Assembly (NCBI GenBank): GCA_933228895.1
Contig: OW121848.1
Location: forward strand, 91,159,470 to 91,223,469
Origin: Platycnemis pennipes
Lineage: Eukaryota; Arthropoda; Insecta; Odonata; Platycnemididae
Direction of reading: 5' to 3'
DNA length: 64,000 nucleotides
A program made the translations under genes and the position numbers. The notes under the pieces are model-generated. The model had not been told where the DNA came from. It saw only the letters and a program-made list of their open reading frames with translations, and did no database searches. How positions within the stretch are numbered: the stretch's first letter is position 1; every line of letters begins with the position of its first letter. Of the stretch, positions 1 to 10,189 are shown in pieces.

Positions 1-614
1 AATCCTTCTTTGAATTCAGCCATTTAAGCTCTAAGGCAAACTACTTGAGATCGACGGTCGAATTAATTTATGAGACAGCTTTCTTCATCTGATCTGTTAT
101 CGGATACAATGGTCTCTAACACGGGGAGTCCTTCAACGAGTAAGGGAAGTCAGGTGTTCGAATTGAGGACCCTGGGCATTAATAATATCATTGTAGTCTT
201 GGTTATTGCTATTCCTTTATTTTTGGGAAAACAAGACCCCTGTTCGCAGTGCCTTGTCAGTATCAAGTGCAGTGTCAAGTTTTCAAAACCTTTCGTGACC
301 TTAACTCGAAGAACTTTTGGACGATCTGGAATCTCGATTTGAATCATCTCTGCCATAAAAGGTGCCGTACTTTACGTTTCCCGCTCCAGTACCATTCCCT
401 GGTAGTTTTGCCATAGAAAAGAAAAAAGTACTTTAAAATGTTTGGGTGTTCGTTACTGAGTGTTTATTTAGGGAGGTCAAATCGCAGCGGCATGAGTTGA
501 AACGAGTGCGGAGGACACCAGCATCTAATCTGACCCATGGTAGACGAAGCAAACATCAAATATCTTGCTGTCCACACCCTAATCTCAGGAACGGGGAAGG
601 CAGATGAAGAACCG
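1..614. other. Unassigned sequence upstream of the first SINE
   Basis: No recognisable gene. Overlapping open frames occur on both strands between 70 and 356 (90 codons forward, 68 reverse). Neither carries a motif I recognise, and their overlap suggests chance. The last bases, 602-614, are the left copy of the target-site duplication of the SINE that follows. Confidence 0.5.
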
Positions 615-624
615 GCAGGCGTGG

Positions 625-679
625 TGGCCTAGTGGATAGAGCGCTTGGCTACTGGCCGAAGGGTCCCGGGTTCAAAACC
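625..679 (+). promoter_or_regulatory. Internal Pol III promoter (A and B boxes) of the SINE
   Basis: The A box is at 625-635 (TGGCCTAGTGG) and the B box at 669-679 (GGTTCAAAACC). Both fit the tRNA gene consensus, with 33 bases between them, within the normal tRNA range. This is a SINE head rather than a tRNA gene, because the sequence past the B box does not pair back with the 5' end as an acceptor stem. Confidence 0.75.
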
Positions 680-804
680 GGGTGAAGCCTTTGGACGCCC
701 CCTAACGAAAAAAATCCTCGGAGTGCGAGGTGGCCCAGGGAAAGGAACTGGCCCCCCTACCCTGAATTTGTGTAATTCACACGCCTGTGGCTTAGTCCGG
801 GGTG

Positions 805-882
805 AGCTCTACCCTCACCCATCAAAACCAACCTTCGGGTTGAAGCTCTACCCTCACCCATCAAAGCCAACCTTCGGGTTGA
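805..882 (+). repeat. 39-bp tandem duplication inside the SINE body
   Basis: The unit at 805-843 is repeated at 844-882 with one A/G difference, and a shortened third start follows at 883. It encodes nothing obvious. It may be a family feature or a private slippage event in this copy. Confidence 0.85.
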
Positions 883-912
883 AGCTCACTCACTGAGTAA
901 GATGAAGAACCG

Positions 913-1844
913 TAAAAATTAATTTTTTCCGTAACGCAGAATCATGCTGTAATCTGATGTAACGTGATGAGCCGAGTTCGATTCAAGCGGCTTATAAATT
1001 TTCCCCTGATTTCTAACGCGAATTTACATTTTTAGGAGTGCATAATTTATTCTTATTTTCACTAAAACACGCAAGTGCTCATATGGACACCTTCGATTTG
1101 GCTATAATGTTTGTATCATGGTTTTGCTTATCGCTTGTATTGATCATGGTGTGTTGTTTCTAAGAAAAATTATTATCCCCAACGATATGCAATGAGGGAA
1201 TGAAAGTGGATGTTTTAAATCTTTTAACCCCTGAAAGCGATTGTATGAGGTCGGTTTATGGAGGCGTTCGGTGTTCATATGCCAGCTACGTAGTCCAGCA
1301 TTGAAGCAGTTCACTGATTTATGAAATACGATGAATTCCTGTCTAAACAAAAACTTTTTTAATAAAACGACCCGGATTTCGACGTCAAGGCGTCAAGTTG
1401 TAGACTTGCAGAAATTATTTATAATTTTAAAATGTTTTCGTGGAAACACGAAGTCGTTGTATTTCACTATGAATATATTCCACCATGTTACGCCTGAAAC
1501 TACAAATTTTAGTTCCTTGAATGTAGTTTTCGTACATGCACTCTGAAACATCTGATCTGGTTGCTCTTTCGAAGCGTGGGAGGGGTTTAGGTCACTCAAA
1601 TCGGTTCCTTGCGTTCTGTCGTCCGAGACACTTTCGAAAAACATCTGACATGTAAATGTTTCATCTGCCCATCTTGCGGAACCACTCGCATTTCCGCCGT
1701 GGACGGTCCGGCTAGCGCCGTCAGGCCATCGTGACTCAACGGGAAGCCTCCATTTGAGGGTTGTAAAAGGAGGTATTTATGAATCGCGCGAGTGATTAAA
1801 GTTGATTTTTACTGCCAAATGGACTACTACCAGAGAAATTACGT
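913..1844. other. Unassigned AT-rich sequence
   Basis: No recognisable gene or element. Short frames on both strands (for example 1144-1350 minus, 1331-1546 plus, 1393-1644 minus) overlap each other and carry no family motif. The 1690-1730 stretch is locally GC-rich. Confidence 0.45.
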
Positions 1845-1976
1845 TAGTTATAACTCGTAAATATTAATGGTCCGAATGTGGTTTAGATCTCGTAAGTGCC
1901 AGAAACGTTGCAGTGTGTTAGAAACCGCGGTATCGATAAAAACGTGCCGAGAAAGGAAATCGAACGGAATTTCGCG
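1845..1976 (+). repeat. 132-bp direct repeat, copy 1
   Basis: This block recurs at 2694-2825, 849 bp away in the same orientation, with three differences in 132 positions and no gaps. The sequence on either side of the two copies is unrelated, so the ends are sharp. It has no tRNA-like boxes and no terminal inverted repeats that I can see. It could be the paired ends of a larger element, a dispersed repeat, or a recent segmental copy. Confidence 0.85.
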
Positions 1977-2159
1977 AGGCCAATTATACTCAGGAATTAT
2001 GTCATAATGTCTGCCGGCTATAACTTTGAGTGGGCATCAACTGTTACAATTCTTAAGTGCTCGGTTGATTTTCTTGGAGGCTCGTATTTTTCGATTGAGT
2101 TACGGTTAATGATTCACCACGTGTGCACGCGTTCGCTCATTTTGATTACATTGCAAAAT

Positions 2160-2232
2160 CGTAGTACCCTGCAACGATCGCTATGGTGTGTGGCAGGGAT
2201 CGACTCGGCAACCGGTATGCATTACCTGGAGT
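2160..2232 (-). mobile_element. LINE 3'-end stub, copy 1 of 8
   Basis: This short relic contains the conserved terminal block, read on the plus strand as ACCCTGC at 2166, a divergent centre, then GGTGTGTGGCAGGG ending near 2198. The outer CCCTGC/GCAGGG arms of the terminal stem are intact although the loop has diverged. A weak trace of the second conserved block (GCATTAC) follows. The element would run on the minus strand and is almost completely 5'-truncated. Confidence 0.55.
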
Positions 2233-2693
2233 AAATAAGTCTATTGTTGGAAACTACATTACCAAGTTTACCGTTAGGTTAAATACATTAAGCTCACGTA
2301 GGAAATTAAAGAATTATAACGGAATGTTTTTTGTGAATCGCTGTAAAAATTTTATTTGCAGGAATTAAATTTTATTTACCACCTACTGTCTCAATAGGGA
2401 TCAGTTTCAGCACTTCGACGTGTCGCATGCAATGTGTGATTCGCTTATCACAAAATACGTGATCCCAACTTGGAAGAGGAGGTAGTCGATTAAAAGTAAT
2501 GAAATTCTTGTCTATGATGGTCAAAAATATTTGGGGACCCCTAGACTAGACCAATTACAAGTATGTACGTGTTTTAGTTTTACACTTTTTGAAAGACTTG
2601 AGTCGGTCTCCATTGCTCAATATTCAATTCCAAAATTAAACTCACCTCATCTAAATCCCTCCGTGCGCTAGGTGGGGCCTGAGTATTGAAAAG

Positions 2694-2825
2694 TAGCTAT
2701 AACTCGTAAATATTAATGGTCCGAATGTGGTTTAGATCTCGTAAGTGCCAGAAACGTTGCAGTGTGTTAGAAACCGTGGTGTCGATAAAAACGTGCCGAG
2801 AAAGGAAATCGAACGGAATTTCGCG
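2694..2825 (+). repeat. 132-bp direct repeat, copy 2
   Basis: Partner of 1845-1976 in the same orientation, about 98% identical. The three differences are transitions. Flanking sequence differs, so the boundaries at 2694 and 2825 are reliable to within a few bases. Confidence 0.85.
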
Positions 2826-3601
2826 TTACTGTGTAACTTTCCTAAAGTGCAGCAGTGCTCATCCATTTTATGATTAAAATTTCCTAGATTTTTTTATAAA
2901 ATCGAAATTCCTGTTGGTTTGGCCGCATATTTCACGGTTATGTTTCCTCTCCGATAGGTATTTGGTGATCTTAATGCTCAAGTATTTCACAGATTCATTT
3001 CAATCAAATTTGGATCCCTTTACACCCCTTTCCCCTTTTCGTGCCCCTTTGACATTTTATAAAACTGTGTCACTAATTATATAATTTTATCTCTATGCTC
3101 TAAGCTACCCTAGCCAGTGTTTAAATCTCCGTATTGATTACTTTGGTCTCCAAAATGAAACTGTCTTATGTCCCACGAAGTAAAGTAAAGTCACAGTTAA
3201 GGCGGGTGATTTTTTTCTCTGTGGACGTTCTGCTACAAGGTAAAATGCGTCTTTATGATAGAAATTTTCACGCTCACTCTAATTATCTAAATAGTGTTTC
3301 TTCCGTCGGCGTTAGTTGTATCGAACTAACGGCAAAACCCAAGCATCCCAAATCTTCCTATTTATATCAATTGTATGCAAAAGAAACGTGCGCCTCTCCC
3401 ATCGTAATTGTCCTGGAACAACAAATAAAAAAATGAAGATATTGGCCTGTGATCTAAGCTTAGATATCCGATACAAGTTTCCCTTCATACATAAGGCCTC
3501 GGACCCATAACATTAAGGAAAACCTTTTTCTTCGAGTTTTTGTGTGCATCACCGGTCCAGACTACGCACATTTTGGACTTAAAATACTATTTATTGGAAG
3601 A
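2826..3601. other. Unassigned AT-rich sequence
   Basis: No recognisable gene. A 100-codon frame at 3134-3436 and a nested frame at 3316-3510 show no motif I know. Codon use is not distinct from the surroundings. Confidence 0.45.
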
Positions 3602-4139
3602 AATGGGGGCGTTTACTCGGAACCGAAATCGTGATTTTGTACACGAAATCGTTAGATTGAAACGAAAAACGAATTTTAGTGAAAAAAGTAATCTTCTAAC
3701 CACAACCATTCACTCATAAATCAAAATTTAAAATAAGCAAAAGGTGACGCCCACCGAAAATGCTGCTGTGATAACATTGACGTCATTTTCCTCCCGTCCT
3801 TGACTGCTTTCAGGGGAGGGGGAAGGGAGTGGAGGGGGGTTCTCGGAAGGTCTTCTCGCACAGATGCTGTCAAAATCGCTCCCATTGGCCGAGTCAGCTG
3901 TGTCCCCCCCTTCGCGATAAGGCGAAGTAGCTTCGCGGGCTCAGTTGTGATTGGACGAAGTCGATATGCGTCAGAGGTTGCACCACACCCACTTTTCCGA
4001 AAGGGTTAAAAACATCAGTTTTTCGCCGCTTATAACTCGGGAAATAATTGTCGGATCAAAAAACGGAAAAATACGTGTCCTTTTATTTTACAAACTCTAT
4101 CAGATTCGGTAATAAAAAAATATGGTAAACGACCCCATT
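3602..4139 (+). mobile_element. 538-bp MITE with terminal inverted repeats, copy 1
   Basis: This non-coding element also occurs at 57603-58140, same strand and same length, about 94% identical by eye (about 32 substitutions and two 1-base gaps). It begins AATGGGGGCGTTTAC and ends with the reverse complement of AATGGGGTCGTTTAC, a 15-bp terminal inverted repeat with one mismatch. No open frame of a transposase is present, so it would depend on an enzyme supplied elsewhere. No clear target-site duplication flanks either copy, so the superfamily is open. Inside are a perfect TGACGTCA site (3778-3785), two ATTGG (inverse CCAAT) motifs (3884-3888 and 3950-3954) and a short hairpin GCGAAG-TAG-CTTCGC (3922-3936). 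Confidence 0.8.
3778..3954. promoter_or_regulatory. CRE-like and CCAAT motifs inside the MITE
   Basis: TGACGTCA at 3778-3785 is the palindromic CREB/ATF recognition site. ATTGG at 3884-3888 and at 3950-3954 are inverted CCAAT cores. All three are preserved at the equivalent places in the second copy (57779-57786, 57884-57888, 57950-57954). Whether they act as regulatory sites is inference. Confidence 0.4.
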
Positions 4140-4392
4140 TGCTTGGATGTAGCAATAGGAGAAGAGGAACATCTCACCATAAGGTTCCCTGAGAATAAGA
4201 AGGTGAACTTCCTAATTTTGTGATTTCTTTCCCACTAGATTTGTATGCGAAGGAATGTGTTAATTTCAAACATTAAAAAATTTAAAATTGCCGATAGGTG
4301 AAAGGATAAAAGAAGTGCAATTTCAAGTTAAAAACAAAAAAATCCAGAAAATATTTCCCTTTTGATTTCCTGTGTAACTTTTTTCAGAAACG
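4140..4392. other. Unassigned AT-rich gap
   Basis: Lies between the MITE and the decayed gene relic. I see no motif. Confidence 0.4.
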
Positions 4393-5195
4393 TCACTTCA
4401 TCAGGCACAGCAGTAGTTGAACAGCATTCCATTTGCCGAGATACCACTTTTCCATTTGTGAAATATCCCGTTGTAAACGTTCTCTATACTTTTCGCTAAA
4501 TGCTCGAAGGGTAATCGGGAACAAGGTTAAATAATTGTTGAAGAAATGCAGTTTCAGTATCATGTCACATCTCATACGGTGGAATGACCTCAAGAGTTCT
4601 TGTACAACTTCGTGATAGTTCTGGTTTATGTTAGCTAACATATAGCTTCATCTACGTCTATCTACATAATACCCTGCTAGTTACCATAAAGGTGTGTGGC
4701 AGGGGGTGCATTCACACCAAACATGCATTGCACACCATGCACAAAAAAGGATTAGTAATAATATGCTAGTCCAATGTTCACCGTAAGCAATTTCAGCATT
4801 ATTACTTAACAGGATTAGTTATAATATTCTACTCTAGAATGTAGAAGTTCCACAAAATTGTCACTGCCCATTAATTATTAAATTTAGGGTTCTACAAATT
4901 TTCCCTAATATACTAGGCATCGCTAATATTAGGGAATTTCTTTTGTAAGTACATTCACCCACGAGTTGATTTGACCAAGGCTTTCCCAGGAGGCTCAAAT
5001 AAATATGCAGTGGAGGTAGATACAAATGTTTCGGGTCAACAAGAAAAGTGTTCGCCACATTCTTCTGTCCACAGTAGTCCATTATGAGTAGGCCATCGTT
5101 TCCAGAGTAGTGTTTTTTTTCCTGTCTCTGATGTCCTACTCGCATATAAATAAACCAGACTTTGCGTAGCTAAGCTGGATGCCAAGCACTATTTA
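4393..5195 (-). pseudogene. Decayed copy of an arthropod multi-copy protein family, split by a LINE
   Basis: Read on the minus strand, two collinear pieces resemble a protein family I recall as repeated in many arthropod genomes, with unknown function. The upstream piece (about 5195-4827) contains LGIQLSYAK and LFICE, then a TAG where the family usually has Trp before D-x-R-D-R. A run of eight A residues (plus-strand T run near 5112-5119) follows, after which the frame changes. It continues with GQKNVANTFLVDP and LYLPPLHIYLSLLGK, and ends near LNLIINGQ. The downstream piece (4641-4393) contains NYHEVVQELLRSFHRM, KLHFFNNYLTLFP, ERLQRDISQMEKWYLGKWN and a stop. The two pieces are separated by a LINE 3' end at about 4645-4826. 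Stops, frameshift and insertion mark it as dead. The family match is from memory and needs a protein search. Confidence 0.6.
4645..4826 (-). mobile_element. LINE 3'-end stub, copy 2 of 8, nested in the pseudogene
   Basis: On the plus strand a CATCTACG/TATCTACAT end is followed by ACCCTGC, a divergent loop, and GGTGTGTGGCAGGGGGTG. The second conserved block CACCAAACATGCA and a tract AAAAAAGGATTAGTA come next, closely matching the longer copy at 60.83 kb (AAAAAAGGAATAGTA). The inner stem has changed from GCCAC to GTTAC but can still pair with GTGGC through G-T wobble. It interrupts the family homology of the surrounding relic, so it inserted after that copy was made. The right edge near 4826 is approximate. 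Confidence 0.7.
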
Positions 5196-5199
5196 AGTA

Positions 5200-8100
5200 C
5201 ATTGAGGTATCCTCATGTAATCCATTTTATTTATTATATGCGATAAATATCAAAAGTAGTTTCAAGTTCTTTCTGCCTCCTTCAGCTTAACCGCATAAGC
5301 AATAGGTATGTACAAATGGATATTTTCTTCCATTGTGTAGATGTAGTGCGTTTAGACTAATTTAACTTTAATCAATAAACTAACTTCATTTGTGGTCACT
5401 GTATATACGGCATTTAGTGTCCATAACGGATGGTATATCATTGCAAAAAGCCATGTCACCTTCGTGGGAGGCGTAATCTGAAACTGAAGTTTGTCGGTCA
5501 CGAAAAACTGATTTTTGTATCACGGTATAGTTATTTTTATCTTTTCAGTCGAGAAGCTAAAAGCTTAAAGTGTTTTTTAGGCAACCTCAAATCACACATT
5601 ACATCATTAAGATATCCTTTTGGTTAAAGTTGCCGCTTTTTTGATGAACAAGCGTCTTGAAATACTGTGTCAGCCTAAAGAGCTCCTTCATCTCCTGTTG
5701 CATCTCATCCGTGTTTGTCACCGATTTCCTCTTTTATCTTTCAACAGCCTTAGTTACCGGAATTTCTGTATTATGACTCACAGGCCTCACAACAGATGGT
5801 GCAATTGTGTGCTGTACAGCGTGTTTTTTTAATTATTCCAGTTATTTTCATCGTACAGAATTAAGTATGATGTATGATCCGTCCGTTCTTCGGAAATTTC
5901 GCCGCACCGCTGCCATTTACGATTTGGGGCGAAGAAAGTGGAAGTTGGTTTATGTCTTCAGGGACATGTATGAGAACTCCATGTACATATTTCGTCACTT
6001 GAAAACAATTACATCTGCAGAATAAGTAAATCAGCTACTACAGAGTAAGCAATCTTCATCGTTTTCAAGGAATTCGGAAAAAATGCATCATCGTGTCACA
6101 AGAAAACTGAGACCGATAGAAAAAACGGATTTCATTTTCGGCTTCAACACCAAAAATTGGGATAAGAACACCAATCACATTCTTTTTGAAAAAAATTTTG
6201 TCAACCAGGGTTATTTTACACGTAGGCACTCCCGTGTTCTCGGTGTTTCTCGTGCCCTCTCTACCATCTGGTTACCCGGACCGCGTGAATAAAGCGACCA
6301 TTCCCGAGGCGTGTCTTGAAACATTGACCTTTTGTTAGTAGGCGGGTGCGTTGCATACTATTGATTTGCCCGGCTGGCTCCTAACGAACGAAAGAGGAAT
6401 CCCAAATGCATCTTCTTTCAAAAAATTTTCCTTCGATCGCCAACTAACAATTGAAATCAGGGGATCGTTCTTTGCAGGCTGATACTACAGCGAAACCTTA
6501 GCGTTCACTTTTGTCCACGTTACGCGTCCAGCTAAGTTGGTATTTTCGGACTACAACTTCTATGAGCCTATCAGATAATAAAGGTGTGCTTTTGTTTGGT
6601 GAAGCATTCCATGTAATCCATCAGTCCAAAAAAAAAAGTTTTTTGTGGAATTTGTATGTATCGTTCCACGAGTTCATTTTCCACTATAGTCTTCGTCAGA
6701 CTGTATTTATCGTCACTATCATAAACTTAAGTGAGTATACGGCTAAGGAGAGAAAAGAAAAAGTGAATTCGGAATTGAAGCTGCCAAACGACACAAGGTG
6801 ATGAGGTGCAAAATACTGACGGAAACCTACCACGCGAAAAACCTCTTCGTGAGAAATTTCATAATTGCGTTTTATGCTCATAATGTTATTCAGCATGTCG
6901 TTATTCAGCATGTGGCACGCGATATTAACACGAAATGGATGCCACTTTCTTTGGCACTGTCGCTGGGAATGCATGTGGATTATTTTAATGACTTTTAGAT
7001 TTAACCCTTTAATGTCACAGCACAGTAGTGTAAAAGGAGTTTTTAAGGCGTTTTTTTTTTACTTTTCCAGGGTTCTAATTGTGTTTTAGATTTTTTAAAT
7101 TCTTACCGGGGCTGATAATGTAAGGGGAATCATCGGAAAACGAGGCGAGGTTTTTGTGGTTAATTTTTTATTTTACCAGGCCTAATAATGATACACCTAA
7201 GGGAGATCTAGGTCGCATTAAAGCCGTTTTTATATGTGCAACTACAAAGTTTTGTTTTTATCGTATTCATATATCAGTATTTGTTCATCATGAGTTGCCA
7301 GACTTTAAGAGAAGGTTGCCCTTGGTTTCTGGTGGTGCCCTTGGTGGTCTTCTCAGGAAGGCTTAAAATGAGACCAACGGGGCAACTACCCAGTTTTTGC
7401 TTTATCTCTACCGGAGTGTGAGTTTAATTCAATACTTTAAGTGAGCGACATATTTCTTGATGAGAACCCTCGATGATTTTTAGTGCCAAATTGTGATCCA
7501 ATATTCAAGAATTCGCCCAACCTGTCCTTCACTCTATTCTTGCTTCGCCAAAAGTTCGAAAATGGATTTCCACTTCTAACCGGCTGGCTCGTGGCGTTGC
7601 CTTCACTTCACACCATCGAAAATCTCTATGCATCACCGTCCAAGTGGCAATTTATATCGCGGTGTCACCGTATTTGTTCAGCTTTCGTTTTATATCATTT
7701 TCCGCTTCACTCGATCGTAACTAACGGTGATAAAGGGACTTATTTGCGTACCATTGACAAGCTGAGGGAAGTAAGGTGGGTGAAAGATGTTATTGCGACA
7801 CTTTTACGACAGCGAGATTGTGTGGCTTTGGTGTCAGTCAACTATGCCTCGCTCGCCTTTCCGTTCGATCCTACGACAGGCGATAGTGCCTTTGTGTCCC
7901 TCGAGAGGGTGTGTGTGGTTAACGAGGTATTTAAGCGTGATTTAAGTGAGCATCTCAACCGTCGGCTTAGAGCGCGTTATTATTAGGAAGCGATGCCCTT
8001 TTCTCCGAGGTGTGGATGTGGGCTGTGTAAAGCCATGTGTTGGTGCTGGAGTAGTCCATGCACCGTTTTGCGTGCTCTTAAGTTCTCTACCGGATTGTGT

Positions 8101-9500
8101 ATGGAAGGGAAGATTTTGTGTCTGTAATGGCTTGTGATATTTAACAATATCTCCATTGAAGTGAGATTTGTGGTACTATTCGACACTGTCACCTACGTCA
8201 TTTGGTATTTAAATTTCCAAATCATATAGTCGTGAGTTCCGAGATGCTATAATTGAGTGGAGTGACGATATGTTCATTTTATATTTCCGGGAGGGCATAT
8301 TTCATTTAAAATGATGAATTATCATGTATGGTAATACACTGTAAATTACGTTATCTATCAGTAATACCTTTACTTTTACTTTTTATAGATTTCTGCTTGC
8401 TTATCGCTTCCCGTTTTGACGAAGCTTGTGTCTGTCCCACATCTATGCATGTGGAAAATTTCCATTGATTAAAAATTCTATTGTCCATCAAGATGTGCAT
8501 TTGAAATAATTTTAAACTATGCCATGGTGAGGAGCAGGGTATTTTTTTCGATCTCCTAACACCCGGTTTCGGTGGACAAGAGTGATGATAAATTTCATGT
8601 CTTAAAGTGCCTCCGTCCACATCTCGTCTACGAATTTGACGTGTTGGTAATATTGAAAACAATGGCAACTCTTGACATATAGGTGTCATTTTTATTTACG
8701 CTCTTAGTAGCCATGTTTAGTTACTAGTTTCCATCCATCTTTGACAAAAAATTTAACGAATCATTGTATGCACGCTGGGACTCCGTGGGTTGCTCGCTAG
8801 TGTAGCCAGCTTAGTCCTTGTATTCATGTGATCTGGTTCTGAATCGCATCTTGGTGCTGGATGCTGTGTTTGTCATAGGTTAAACTGTGCAATACAACCA
8901 AAGTATTTGGAGTTCCTAACTTCGAAATTCTACTTCTCCGACATACTCATCCATATTATTTTAAATGTCTGGCTGCTTTCTAAGTGATGTGCTTGCAGCA
9001 GAACTTACCTACGCCGAGAGATGGCCTTTGTTTTAATTGCCTCCGTTAATTAATGCCTCCGTGTCATTGCTGTTAACCTGCGTTCGATGACTGCCGGTAA
9101 CTCACATTAATCCCAACATCTCGGCGAATAGTGGGAATGTTAGACTTACCACCTTATTGGTACTGAGAGCAGTGGATATTAAAAAAACGACCCCATGAGT
9201 CGAACTGCCCCCTTAGTTACGTGTAGTTATCAATTTTGCTCGAGATCCGATGTGCCTGCCCTTTTGTTTGTTCAGTTCAGGATTTAATTGATGATTCATA
9301 TTTATCTTCCGGGGATGGTTATCAACACGTATCATGTAAGGTATGCCGCTTCAGCTACCCCACTATCTAAATGGGACTCATTCTTAACGCGACGGGACGA
9401 GCTTTCGCCGGCGAATGTCGCTGGAGGATTGCCTCAAAAACGTCTCCCCCCCCCTTTCCCCAGCTCCCCCTTCATTAATGGACGCGTGTCGAAGGTAGAG
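5200..9500. other. Long unassigned AT-rich region
   Basis: No element or gene recognised. Most open frames are short. The longest (7483-7986, plus, 167 codons, Met to stop) has ordinary amino-acid composition but no motif or signal I recognise, and no splice or promoter context supports it. A 15-bp tandem duplication lies near 6888-6917. Confidence 0.4.
7483..7986 (+). other. Unrecognised 167-codon open frame, coding status doubtful
   Basis: This is the longest frame in the window outside low-complexity or GC-rich sequence. It starts MPNCDPIFKN and ends RRLRARYY. There is a mildly basic C-terminus, with no transmembrane segment, repeat or catalytic motif that I can identify. Another frame at 7946-8137 overlaps its 3' end. 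No exon boundaries are convincing. A frame of this length can arise by chance in 64 kb, and I list it only because it is not compositionally biased. Confidence 0.15.
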
Positions 9501-9599
9501 TCCGAGGCGTAATTTATCGCGGCGCGGGGAATGTGGGAAACATTGTAGGGAGACGATCGCCGTGAAAAATCGATCTGGAATCGTTTTGTCGTGGACGGA

Positions 9600-10080
9600 C
9601 GGACGGCAACGTCCTGGAGTCGTTCCAGTCGGGGGTTGTTGCAGGCGGAGAGAGAGAGAGAGAGTTAAGGGGGGATGGAAGATGGAGGAAGGTCTGGAAG
9701 GAAGGAAAGAGTGGAGTGCAAGGGGGGGGGAATACCAGGGGGTGGGGTGTGAGAAGGGTTAACCGTGGGAGAGGGTGAATAAGGGGGTGGAATGTGGGTG
9801 CAAATGGAGTAGGGAGGGATGATATAAAACGAAGTGGGCGGGGGGATAGATAAAGATGAAGATAGGGGGAATGGCAGGAGGGATAGGATGGAGAATAGAA
9901 GGCAAATATTTTGGAGTAGGGCGGTGACAGGGAGAAAAATATTGGGTCAGGGGGAAGGAAGCATGAGGGTGGGGGAGGGGGTTGGAATGCCTTAGAGAGT
10001 GGTGGATGGCGAGGGGGGATCTCTTTTGGGGGGGGAGGGGCGGTTGGGGTGGTCGTTGAGCGTGTTGGAAAGGGAAGACG
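9600..10080 (+). repeat. G/A-rich (purine) tract with (GA)n core
   Basis: The plus strand is dominated by G and A, with a (GA)n run near 9648-9664, a 9-G run at 9722-9730, an 8-G run at 10028-10035 and many GGG or GGGG groups. The reverse strand gives long Pro/Ser/His-rich frames (for example 9514-10215, 233 codons), which are by-products of composition. It could form G-quadruplex or triplex structures. Confidence 0.75.
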
Positions 10081-10189
10081 AATAGCGCAACCAGAGTCAT
10101 GGGAGATGGCGAACCAGTTCTTGCCCTCGCTTATTCGGGAATGCTTGGCTGTCTCGTCTGTGTGTGTGTGCGTGTGCGTTATTTCGCTC

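Larger units (their letters stand above)
615..899 (+). mobile_element. tRNA-derived SINE with 13-bp target-site duplication
   Basis: A 285-bp insertion flanked by a perfect 13-bp direct repeat, AGATGAAGAACCG, at 602-614 and 900-912. This is the signature of target-primed insertion by a LINE reverse transcriptase. The 5' head looks like a tRNA: an A box TGGCCTAGTGG at 625-635 and a B box GGTTCAAAACC at 669-679, both matching the RNA polymerase III consensus. The body is not tRNA-like. It ends in a tandem 39-bp duplication (805-843 and 844-882, one mismatch) followed by a partial third unit. There is no poly(A) tail, so mobilisation by an L1-like LINE is unlikely. I see no second copy of this body in the window. 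An intact duplication implies a fairly recent insertion. The family name is unknown to me. Confidence 0.85.

Noticed and set aside
615..690. True tRNA gene
   Set aside because: A and B boxes are present, but there is no closing acceptor stem and the unit is embedded in a 285-bp insertion with a target-site duplication, so it is a SINE.
9185..9200. Third copy of the MITE end (CGACCCCAT)
   Set aside because: Only nine bases match and nothing of the element body follows.
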